Source of the DNA: JBAZLV01 sp964586075
GTDB lineage: Bacteria > Nitrospirota > UBA9217
Assembly (NCBI GenBank): GCA_964586075.1
Contig: CAZPGZ010000030.1
Location: forward strand, 1 to 39,711
DNA: 39,711 bases
Reading direction: 5' to 3'
The position numbers and the translations under genes are program-made. Below, piece by piece: positions 33,428-39,711 of this stretch (the stretch's first letter is position 1; the number at the start of each line of letters is the position of its first letter). The notes beneath the pieces are model-generated. The model was not told the origin of the DNA. It searched no databases and saw only the letters and a program-made list of their open reading frames with translations.

Positions 33428-36058
33428 CTACAGAGCGCGTTTATGCTGATAAAACCACTGTACCTGCTGTGGAGAAGACTCCTGGTCAATGTTTTCCTGC
33501 TGAATCAGCGCGTCTTTTCTTCCTTCATTCACAATCTCTTTTAACTTCCATTGATTGTTCAACCTGCCGAATGTCAGATACTGCTCAAAAGGGGTCACAT
33601 CTTCATCCTGGTGTGCCGATACACCATGCTGTTTAAGAATTTTTTGCGCGTGTGCGCGAATGCGTACTACAAATTCATCCTCGATGTTATCAGAAAAATT
33701 GTTGATAAGAAGCAACTCTGTTTTCCGGATGCACAAATTCCGGAATTCGAGAGCGGTTTCAGCAGTCCGGTTTCTCATAAGCTGTTCTTCCATATCCACT
33801 GCCATATCGGGAAAAAGATCGTCAGATGGGATTCGCGCCATGTCCCCGGATTCCCATGCGGCAATCAGTTTGATAAAAACATTTCTTGCAGTAAGCAACA
33901 TTGCACTGCGATTCCAGAGTTTGTCCGTTTGTGCCAGAAAGTTCAACATTCTTTCTATGCGTGTCTCCTTCGTTTCCACGGTTCTTTCGAGCCAGGGGCC
34001 GGTCGGTCCGGACAGTGAGGCTGTTTGACCGTAAATCTGTTCGATTGCCTTGTCTGTCAATTGTTCTACGAAATTATCTTCTTTTAATATATCCGATTCA
34101 GCCGATTGCTCGATTTCGCGCAGCAGCCATGTTCCATCCACATACTGGAACGTCCAGAACTCCTGAAATTGAGCAGGTGTCTCATCTCCCCGCAGCTTGC
34201 TCCGTGTTCTGTCATCGAGATAATAATCCTGCGCCGTTGCCGAGACGAGAGCGGTAAATTCCCGGTCATTCTGCTTCAGCGTGTATCTAACATTGACGAG
34301 ATCAATTCGTTCGATCTTTACATGATCGATAATATTGATTTCATGGTTGCGCAGCATGCTTTGTATCTGGACAAGGTGGTTCTGGTAGAGGTCCAGCATC
34401 AGAAGCGGTTTCATGGGAGCATATTCACGAGACTGCCAGCATGACTGCAGTTTGAGAAAGACGGATTCGGTTGTCTTTTGTAGTGCATCCGGAACCATCG
34501 ATGAGTCCTGCTTTGAGAGAAATTCCAGAAGCTTTAATGTTTTATCGCGTTTGTGCTGAATTTGAGAAATGCTAAAAAGATGGTCCAAATTTCCTTTTTG
34601 CGGACTTTTAATGAGCAAAGCGGCAATTACTATTATGGATGCGCTGATGGCAAAAAATGCGATAACGAACACAATCACTGAATCATCAGAGGAAGTGCCG
34701 GATGACCTACCGGATGAATGATAGCTGCCGCCGCGGTAGCCTCCACCTCCGCCGCCTTTATTATGCACGATAAAATCGTCGGCCACAAAGGTGTGAGGTG
34801 AAGCTACAGTCAGATTGTAAACAGACTCATAGGTATTTATCTGCTGGATAGCCAGTACCCTTGCACGTCGTTGCTCTGAATTCTGCCAGATCAATATTTC
34901 ATTGCCGGGCAATAAATTTCCTGCCGGGCGGAAATCTCCTGATGCGAGTGCGAGAGGATGTTCCGGAGTTGTTCTTAAAACACCATGTGGCGTTCTGACG
35001 ATCAGTAGGGGCGAGGACGTCACGTATACTGCTTTGACGGGTACTGCGACAGGTTTGCCTGCTCCGTCAATTGCCATTACTATATCGCCGGATGAAAGGC
35101 TTTCAATCCTGACAGCGCCGCGCGGTGTCAGGATCATCGTGCCCGCGGGAAAACATCCGCCTCCCTTATTGTGCACTGCGACGCCATTTGCAAAGAACGT
35201 ATGGGGGCTCTCTGTCTGGAGGTTATAAACACGGGTTTTTTTGTGTACTGTTCGAATGCCCGTGATTTTCTGACTGCTGAGGCCCACGCCGTCGAAAATA
35301 ACGACTGTATCGTTGATATGCAGTGAATCAAGGGTTTTAAATGTTCCCGCTCCGACATAAAACGGGTGTTCGCTGGTCACGTGCAAAAGCATATTGCCGG
35401 CGGTCACCACACGGTATTCATCCACATCATGGGTCAATATAGTACGAACGCGCGATGATACGATCGTGCCGTCAGTCTTGAATGCGAGCACCCGGTCATC
35501 CTTCTTAATTTGAGATATGGGCATCCTGGTGTCGTCCGCCATTCTAATGAGGGTCTCGGGAAGAAAACACCCCTTATTGTGTACAACAATTCCATTCGCA
35601 ACAAACGTTCCTGCGGGGGACACCAGCAGGTTGTATGCAGGCAGGCGGGCCGATACGGTGGAAATGGAGGTTATGGTTCCTGTCATAAACCTGTTTTGGC
35701 TGATGATATTGACCTTATTGCCGGATTTCAGCAAGGAAGCCATTCTGAACACGCCAAGGGACACTTCTATAGGATGTTCCTGGGTGACCGCAAGGCCGAT
35801 TTTACCATTCACGATAATTTGAATATAATGATCAGGCTGCACCATGCTTAAAGAACGGACGACAGCGCGGGTCAAGTTTCCTCTGTTGACTCCAAACACA
35901 ACGTCGCCGGGTTTCAACTGTTCCACCGGGATGTTTCCCGATGGTGTGAGAACAGGAGTTCCCTGCATCAGGCAACCACCCCCACCGCGTGCGTGAAGTG
36001 TGAAACCTGATGCGAGAAAACAAATAGTGCATATCGTGAATATAAAAATTTTTTTCAT
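33428..36058 (-). CDS. Membrane protein with three tandem Hint (intein-like) domains and two Tim44-like domains
   Basis: An 876-residue protein. Signal peptide 1-23 (ending L-H-A-R), then Gly4 and three Hint domains of near-equal length: 29-161, 164-297 and 302-433. Each starts with Cys (C29, C164, C302) in a block A pattern (C-F-P-A-G-T-type), has a block B TxxH (T92-H95, T228-H231, T364-H367), a Y-N-L strand, and ends V-H-N. No homing-endonuclease insert fits. Each V-H-N is followed by Lys-Gly, not Cys, Ser or Thr. After Hint 3 comes a Gly/Ser-rich stretch (435-459), one transmembrane helix (461-483), a basic K-S-P-Q-K, and two Tim44-like regions (about 515-655 and 705-845, each ending with an aromatic strand and W-L/W-K). 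The Hint part should be extracytoplasmic and the Tim44 part cytoplasmic. The start is the ATG before the signal peptide; its ribosome binding site is weak. Confidence 0.9.
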   Translation of the reverse strand: MKKIFIFTICTICFLASGFTLHARGGGGCLMQGTPVLTPSGNIPVEQLKPGDVVFGVNRGNLTRAVVRSLSMVQPDHYIQIIVNGKIGLAVTQEHPIEVSLGVFRMASLLKSGNKVNIISQNRFMTGTITSISTVSARLPAYNLLVSPAGTFVANGIVVHNKGCFLPETLIRMADDTRMPISQIKKDDRVLAFKTDGTIVSSRVRTILTHDVDEYRVVTAGNMLLHVTSEHPFYVGAGTFKTLDSLHINDTVVIFDGVGLSSQKITGIRTVHKKTRVYNLQTESPHTFFANGVAVHNKGGGCFPAGTMILTPRGAVRIESLSSGDIVMAIDGAGKPVAVPVKAVYVTSSPLLIVRTPHGVLRTTPEHPLALASGDFRPAGNLLPGNEILIWQNSEQRRARVLAIQQINTYESVYNLTVASPHTFVADDFIVHNKGGGGGGYRGGSYHSSGRSSGTSSDDSVIVFVIAFFAISASIIVIAALLIKSPQKGNLDHLFSISQIQHKRDKTLKLLEFLSKQDSSMVPDALQKTTESVFLKLQSCWQSREYAPMKPLLMLDLYQNHLVQIQSMLRNHEINIIDHVKIERIDLVNVRYTLKQNDREFTALVSATAQDYYLDDRTRSKLRGDETPAQFQEFWTFQYVDGTWLLREIEQSAESDILKEDNFVEQLTDKAIEQIYGQTASLSGPTGPWLERTVETKETRIERMLNFLAQTDKLWNRSAMLLTARNVFIKLIAAWESGDMARIPSDDLFPDMAVDMEEQLMRNRTAETALEFRNLCIRKTELLLINNFSDNIEDEFVVRIRAHAQKILKQHGVSAHQDEDVTPFEQYLTFGRLNNQWKLKEIVNEGRKDALIQQENIDQESSPQQVQWFYQHKRAL

Positions 36059-36137
36059 AGTGTGAACAAAAATCTCATGATTTTTTAAAAAAAAATCACT
36101 TTTAAATTGATACGGCCGATACATACCCAAAGATCTA

Positions 36138-36407
36138 TCAATGCAATCCGGCGATGATCCCGCCGAGGATGGCCGCTGCAATCACGATGCTGACACCGAT
36201 GATTCCTGCCGAGGTGATTCTGCCGAAATATTCAGCGACCGCCTGATTGCCTCGGGCAATTTCCTTGTTCTCATCGATCTTTGGAGTAAGCTTATCGATG
36301 AGCCGGGGAAGCAACGTGGTAGCAATCAGCACCAGAAGAATACCGACAAACCCTCCTATAAATGAGAAAATTATTGCCCATCCGATGTTTAATAGAGCTT
36401 CGCTCAT
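36138..36407 (-). CDS. DUF350-like two-TM membrane protein
   Basis: An 89-residue protein with two transmembrane helices (about 8-33 and 64-87) linked by a charged loop, D-E-N-K-E-I-A-R-G-N-Q-A-V-A. The I-x-x-G-N-x-A-V-A pattern before a Gly-rich helix is that of DUF350 (YjfL) proteins, which are usually longer with two such repeats; this is a half-size form. CCTCCT lies at 36418-36423 (AGGAGG on the coding strand) before the ATG at 36407. It is 79 bases upstream of the Hint-Tim44 gene on the same strand and probably starts the operon. Confidence 0.75.
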   Translation of the reverse strand: MSEALLNIGWAIIFSFIGGFVGILLVLIATTLLPRLIDKLTPKIDENKEIARGNQAVAEYFGRITSAGIIGVSIVIAAAILGGIIAGLH

Positions 36408-36540
36408 TATTGGGGTTCCTCCTGTGTCATGTGGTTTAGTTTCAGTATAATATAAAAACACGGGGGACGGTAGGATAAAAGTTCAACTGTTTGGGTCGCA
36501 GAAGGAGCTGCCGGTATGTTTTTTGAGCATAAGCATCGAT

Positions 36541-36582
36541 ATGATCTACATCATGGAAAAGTTTATGCATTGCACCTATAAT
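36541..36582 (+). promoter_or_regulatory. FNR/DNR-type box and promoter of the ferredoxin gene
   Basis: A perfect inverted repeat ATGAT-CTAC-ATCAT (36541-36554), one base per arm from the FNR consensus half-sites, lies upstream of TATAAT at 36577-36582. With a start site about seven bases after the -10, the box centre falls near -41.5, the class II activator position. The -35 is poor, as expected for an activator-dependent promoter. Confidence 0.65.
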
Positions 36583-36613
36583 AATATCAGAATTCAGTGA
36601 GGAGAAAACCGCC

Positions 36614-37336
36614 ATGAAAAGAAATATTATTGAGATTGATGAAACCAAATGCAACGGTTGCGGACAGTGTGTAACGAGCTGCGCAGAATCAGCACTTCAG
36701 ATTATCAATGGGAAAGCAAAACTTGTTAAGGACATTTATTGTGACGGCCTTGGCGCGTGCATCGGAACCTGTCCTACAGGGGCATTAACCATAACCCAGC
36801 GCGAGGCAGCAGGCTTCGATGAACAGGCGACGAAAAGCTATGTCCAGGCGTTGCAACGAAAGAAAACGGAGGTTGCGGACAAACCGTGCGGTTGTCCCGG
36901 CTCCATGGTTGTTGAATTTAAAGAGCGAGCAACTGCTTCTGCTCCGGCAGCGGATGCGCAGGGATCGGAGCTTACCAATTGGCCGGTGCAGTTGAAGCTG
37001 GTGCCCGTTCAATCTCCGTATTTCAATAATACAAACCTCCTGATTGCCGCGGACTGCACGGCTTTTTCAATAGCCGGTTTTCACAGTTCTTTTTTACGGA
37101 ATAAAAAACTGATTATTGCCTGCCCGAAGCTCGATGATGCGGGCTATTACTTAGAAAAACTAACCCAGATTTTTGCTGAAAACCCTGTCCGGAGTGTTTC
37201 CGTGGTCAGGATGGAGGTGCCGTGTTGTGCCGGACTGACTCATATCGTGAAGGAAGCGGTAAAAAACTCAGGGAAAAGCATCCCGTATGATGAAACGATT
37301 ATCGGTATAAAAGGGAATATTGTGGAGAAGAGATGA
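36614..37336 (+). CDS. Two-cluster [4Fe-4S] ferredoxin-domain protein
   Basis: A 240-residue cytoplasmic protein. The N-terminal 60 residues bind two [4Fe-4S] clusters: C-N-G-C-G-Q-C-V-T-S-C and C-D-G-L-G-A-C-I-G-T-C-P. A linker with P-C-G-C-P-G leads into a C-terminal domain (about 125-240) with A-D-C-T-A-F, I-A-C-P-K-L-D and a V-P-C-C-A-G-L motif, which may hold a further cofactor or redox thiols. Proteins of this build are common in anaerobes and often lie near hybrid-cluster or hydrogenase systems; the exact role is unknown. AGGAG at 36600-36604 precedes the ATG. Control by an oxygen or NO sensor is suggested by the upstream box. Confidence 0.88.
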   Translation: MKRNIIEIDETKCNGCGQCVTSCAESALQIINGKAKLVKDIYCDGLGACIGTCPTGALTITQREAAGFDEQATKSYVQALQRKKTEVADKPCGCPGSMVVEFKERATASAPAADAQGSELTNWPVQLKLVPVQSPYFNNTNLLIAADCTAFSIAGFHSSFLRNKKLIIACPKLDDAGYYLEKLTQIFAENPVRSVSVVRMEVPCCAGLTHIVKEAVKNSGKSIPYDETIIGIKGNIVEKR

Positions 37337-37371
37337 GTAGCATGGCGCTAGCCAAGACTAATTTATGAAAA

Positions 37372-37414
37372 CTGCCAGAAAACCCCGCCTTTTAAGGCTG
37401 GGGATGAATGGCAG
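37372..37414. repeat. IS200/IS605-type terminal hairpin (solo)
   Basis: CCCCGCCTT (37383-37391) pairs with AAGGCTGGGG (37394-37403) with one bulge, and an outer stem CTGCCA (37372-37377) pairs with TGGCAG (37409-37414) across short internal loops. On the minus strand this reads TTCATCCCC-stem-GGGGTTTTC, the look of IS200/IS605 right-end hairpins. No tnpA or tnpB frame is nearby. It could also serve as a terminator for the ferredoxin gene or for the minus-strand gene opposite. Confidence 0.5.
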
Positions 37415-37524
37415 CCCGGAGCAAAGCCAGAGATTTATCTGGGATTGCGGAGGTAATTTCGTAATGAGTTGTGCCTCGAAGCCAGAATTTTCCATTTTTG
37501 ACCGGATCAGTTTTTGGGGAACCC

Positions 37525-38085
37525 TCAATGGATAATGTTTTCGTCCTTGCGTCGGATGTAACTCGGGAACCAACTCGTAAAGGCAGCCGTTCCAAGCATC
37601 ACGGTGTAGCTGATGATTTCGTAACCCGATTCGGGCAGGATAAAGTGCTCCATCTTGCCCCAGGCCAAAATAGCGTTGATAGTAAAAGTCGTGCCCCAGG
37701 CTGAAGTCAGGATCATGTTTGTCCTGATAAACATCGGACTGTTCCATAACGACGGTTCAGCGTGTTCTTTGGCGTAATCCATTGTAAACGGTTTGCAAAA
37801 AATTACAGTCAACCAGGTGCTAACAGCCAGAACACCCGAGGCAATAATCCCCATGTATTTTACAGCCCACGTATTATTGAAAACAATCACAGCGAGCGTG
37901 GCGCACGTAAAGAAGACCAGCCCTACCCATAAAATTACACCTCGGTGCAGCCGGGTGATGCCCATCCCAATACTTAAAACGAGGGCAATGATCAATCCGA
38001 GTTTGAGACGAAACAGGCTACCATGGGCGATGAAAAGAAACGCCAGCCATGGAGCGAAAGCCAGAATCAGTTTCAAAAATAACAT
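37525..38085 (-). CDS. Polytopic membrane protein of unknown function
   Basis: A 186-residue protein with about six hydrophobic segments. I do not recognise the family with confidence. The order of segments and a loop with K-P-F-T-M-D-Y-A-K-E-H followed by S-P-M-F recalls septation-protein-A (YciB/IspZ)-like membrane proteins, in which a similar loop sits before the last helices. AAGGAG lies just upstream of the ATG on the minus strand. It has a 94-base gap to the nuclease gene upstream on the same strand. Its 3' end is followed by the solo hairpin. Confidence 0.7.
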   Translation of the reverse strand: MLFLKLILAFAPWLAFLFIAHGSLFRLKLGLIIALVLSIGMGITRLHRGVILWVGLVFFTCATLAVIVFNNTWAVKYMGIIASGVLAVSTWLTVIFCKPFTMDYAKEHAEPSLWNSPMFIRTNMILTSAWGTTFTINAILAWGKMEHFILPESGYEIISYTVMLGTAAFTSWFPSYIRRKDENIIH

Positions 38086-38179
38086 ATTTCTCCTTGGCTA
38101 CTCTATCAAACATACAACTATTTGTAAATTGAAAAATTGTAAGAGAATTATCAGCTGCTGCAATAAAGCGGTCAATTCG

Positions 38180-38731
38180 CTACTGACGAGGATGTTTCTT
38201 TTTATAATTCAGCGGTCTTTCCTCTAGCCCGTCCGCACCCCAGATTCCTCTTTTCCCCTGCCGCGCAGTCCACTGAGCCTTTTTAAAGCGCTGCACATAT
38301 TTGCTGTTCGGTTGTATGGTGAACAGTACCGCATAACCATCCCGCAGCATGCGCTCGTTGATAAGTTCGTTTTCCTTTGTCCAGAGATAGGCGAGGAGCC
38401 GGTTATACTTGTCGGTTTTTACGATATCGGTTTCGACGTGAACCATCCAGCCGTTTTGCTTCATAATGCCGATAAGGTGTTCTTTCGACCTGTCGCCCCA
38501 GGGCTTCTGACCCATCTCAGGGGCGTCAATTCCGATAAGGCGCGTGCGGTGAATCCGTCCGTTTATCGAGAGCGTTACGGTATCTCCATCATTGACATCC
38601 GTTACCCGTGCTTCCTGGAACGAAGGGTTAGCAAGTGACTGTTCATTGCCGGCACACGGCAGTATCAAAAAAAAACTGAAAAAAACGACTGCCAGTGAGT
38701 ACTTGTTTTTGCTGAAAGAACGCTGGAACAT
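38180..38731 (-). CDS. Exported SNase-type thermonuclease
   Basis: A 183-residue protein with an N-terminal hydrophobic export signal (about 11-28; a C at 26 in L-P-C-A-G could make it a lipoprotein). The staphylococcal-nuclease domain starts near residue 40 with D-V-N-D-G-D-T-V, R-L-I-G-I-D-A-P-E with the catalytic Arg, Asp and Glu, then D-K-Y-N-R-L-L-A-Y with the second catalytic Arg, and G-K-R-G-I-W-G. These enzymes cleave DNA and RNA with Ca2+ in the periplasm or outside. CGGAG lies upstream of the ATG. A consensus promoter lies about 70 bases further up. Confidence 0.92.
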   Translation of the reverse strand: MFQRSFSKNKYSLAVVFFSFFLILPCAGNEQSLANPSFQEARVTDVNDGDTVTLSINGRIHRTRLIGIDAPEMGQKPWGDRSKEHLIGIMKQNGWMVHVETDIVKTDKYNRLLAYLWTKENELINERMLRDGYAVLFTIQPNSKYVQRFKKAQWTARQGKRGIWGADGLEERPLNYKKKHPRQ

Positions 38732-38801
38732 TTTACACTCCGTCTACAGAAATGCATTGATGGATTTTTGCTTGAAAAAGTTGCACCTCTTGGAATGTGT
38801 T

Positions 38802-38829
38802 ATTATAACGCCTTCTTTCCCGCTGTCAA
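38802..38829 (-). promoter_or_regulatory. Consensus sigma70 promoter of the nuclease gene
   Basis: On the minus strand TTGACA occupies 38829-38824 and TATAAT 38807-38802, with a 16-base spacer: both hexamers are perfect. The -35 hexamer is part of the repeat at 38823-38849. Confidence 0.75.
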
Positions 38830-38876
38830 TCCCTGCGACAGGGAATCTCCTGGTTTCAGCCAGGGGAGGAATGCAG
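38823..38876. repeat. IS200/IS605-like hairpin element, second copy
   Basis: TCTCCTGG (38846-38853) pairs with CCAGGGGA (38860-38867) over a TTTCAG loop, and CTGC (38833-38836) with GCAG (38873-38876) closes it. The layout, stem flanked by GAATC and GGAATG-like bases, resembles IS200/IS605 end hairpins. The first 27 bases recur in reverse orientation in the yicC leader (23984-24010). No transposase is nearby. Confidence 0.5.
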
Positions 38877-39032
38877 TAAGTCGTGCTCTGCGCTCGCGTT
38901 TATCGAGGGAGCTTCCGGCTCCCGGCGGTGAGGATTCCGCTCTGTCGAAAAGCTGCTTCAGACCCCTGCCTTGTTTCGGCCGGTTGATAATGTGTTTGAC
39001 TACAAAAAAATAATTCGCATTGAAAAATCGGC

Positions 39033-39060
39033 TTGACAAAAAAACGAAACGATTTATATT
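39033..39060 (+). promoter_or_regulatory. Promoter of the tetR gene
   Basis: TTGACA at 39033-39038, 16-base spacer, TATATT at 39055-39060 (five of six). Confidence 0.7.
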
Positions 39061-39062
39061 TA

Positions 39063-39086
39063 ATGTAAGTGAACATTTACTTACAT
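39063..39086. promoter_or_regulatory. Palindromic operator, probable TetR autorepression site
   Basis: ATGTAAGT (39063-39070) and ACTTACAT (39079-39086) are perfect reverse complements around an 8-base centre; 20 of the 24 positions are symmetric. It covers the predicted transcription start and abuts the ribosome binding site. Confidence 0.75.
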
Positions 39087-39096
39087 GAGGTGAACG

Positions 39097-39711
39097 ATGC
39101 AGATTTCTTCAAAGTCAAAAAAAATACGCGGAGATGTTCGTCGGGAACAAATCGTGCAGGCAGTCCTGAAAATCATTGGCGCGCAGGGCATAAGCAGCCT
39201 GACGACAGCGGCAATAGCCAGGGAAGTCGGCATGTCCGAGGCAAACCTGCATCGTCATGTAAGGAGCAAGGACGAGATTTATGTCGCCTGTTTTGAATAC
39301 GTTCGGGGCAGAATCAGGGAAAATGTTGAGGCTGCTTCCCAGGCTGCTTCTTCCCCCATTAAAATTTTGAGACGTTTTTTTTCCCTGCAACTTGATCTTA
39401 TGGAAAACAACCGGGGATTACCACGGTTTCTGTTTTCCGAGGAACTTCATGTAAACAAAGGATTAAGAAAAAAGGTAATCCAGACAATGTACGCTTTTTC
39501 AACAAGGCTCGCTTCAATCTTGAAAGAAGGGCAACAGCAAAAGGACATACGGGCTGATCTTGCCCCTCAGACGGTTGCTTTGATGTTTATAGCAATGGTG
39601 CAGGGGCTGGCATTTAGGTGGTCGTTAAGTGGTTTTTCATTTTCCCTAAGAAGAGAGGGAATGAAGCTTTGGAAAAATTTCGAAAAATGCATTCTTGCCG
39701 GAAAAAGCGGT
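39097..39711 (+). CDS. TetR/AcrR family regulator (3' truncated)
   Basis: At least 205 codons without a stop before the window ends. The N-terminal helix-turn-helix (about residues 16-62) reads R-E-Q-I-V-Q-A, L-T-T-A-A-I-A-R-E-V-G-M-S-E-A-N-L-H-R-H with K-D-E-I-Y, the standard TetR DNA-binding domain. The helical ligand-binding domain follows (F-F-S-L-Q-L, R-F-L-F-S-E-E-L), resembling members that often control efflux or fatty-acid genes. GAGGT at 39087-39091 lies five bases before the ATG. It probably represses itself and genes beyond the window edge. Confidence 0.92.
   Translation, partial: MQISSKSKKIRGDVRREQIVQAVLKIIGAQGISSLTTAAIAREVGMSEANLHRHVRSKDEIYVACFEYVRGRIRENVEAASQAASSPIKILRRFFSLQLDLMENNRGLPRFLFSEELHVNKGLRKKVIQTMYAFSTRLASILKEGQQQKDIRADLAPQTVALMFIAMVQGLAFRWSLSGFSFSLRREGMKLWKNFEKCILAGKSG

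Larger units (their letters stand above)
38732..39096. other. Divergent intergenic region with structured repeats
   Basis: This 365-base stretch between the nuclease (minus) and tetR (plus) contains the nuclease promoter (38802-38829), the repeat with hairpin (38823-38876), a perfect GGGAGC-TTCCG-GCTCCC hairpin at 38907-38923, and the tetR promoter and operator (39033-39086). Bases about 38930-39030 show no recognisable gene or site. Confidence 0.6.

Noticed and set aside
33428..36058. Polymorphic toxin with a Hint pre-toxin domain
   Set aside because: The C-terminal part is a transmembrane helix plus Tim44-like domains, not a toxin domain, and no immunity gene follows.
37344..37500. Intact IS200/IS605 transposon
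   Set aside because: Only the hairpin is seen; no TnpA (HUH) or TnpB motif occurs in any frame around it.

Overview
The window looks like a chromosomal segment of a Gram-negative, probably anaerobic or facultative bacterium. Envelope genes (a TonB C-terminus, an MipA/OmpV-type outer-membrane protein, signal peptidase I) show two membranes. A complete hydrogenase-maturation operon, a two-cluster ferredoxin with an FNR-type box, and the gene order yicC-remA-gmk-rpoZ-coaBC fit lineages such as Nitrospirota or Desulfobacterota. The exact phylum is an inference I cannot test here. No rRNA, tRNA, CRISPR array or intact transposase was seen.

Layout. 1-3.5 kb: end of a tonB-like gene, yacG, metK, then ahcY behind a clear S-adenosylhomocysteine riboswitch. 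metK makes SAM and AhcY clears SAH, so the pair forms a methyl-cycle block. ahcY is visibly richer in G/C-ending codons than its neighbours and looks imported together with its riboswitch. 3.5-6.7 kb: an EamA transporter, an FAH-family hydrolase with a Lys/Arg-rich N-terminal tail, and an MipA-like protein. 6.8-12.5 kb: hydrogenase maturation operon hypCA-hypB-hypF-hypD-hypE, in which HypC and HypA are one reading frame. 12.7-16.9 kb: MATE exporter, a small LSm-like protein, a single-domain response regulator on the minus strand, tldD and a mogA-like gene. 17-19.7 kb: a CsgG-like/SUMF1 fusion, a zinc-ribbon Yip1 protein and a DUF2752 protein. 19.8-27.5 kb: ROK kinase, lepA, lepB, a DUF4845-like protein, then yicC-remA-gmk-rpoZ-coaBC. 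27.6-33 kb: a cyclic-nucleotide-binding protein plus Ppx/GppA phosphatase behind a perfect consensus promoter, then a degenerate tandem thioredoxin-fold protein, AmrS-like radical SAM enzyme, archease and RtcB.

33-36.4 kb (minus strand) holds the most unusual locus: a two-TM DUF350-like protein, a 876-residue membrane protein with three consecutive Hint/intein-like domains inserted in the Gly-rich segment between signal peptide and transmembrane helix and two Tim44-like domains behind it, and a CoA-binding protein. 36.5-39.7 kb: ferredoxin, an unrecognised polytopic membrane protein, a secreted SNase-type nuclease, and the start of a TetR regulator with a palindromic operator. This last part and the yicC leader contain hairpins resembling IS200/IS605 terminal hairpins without a transposase.
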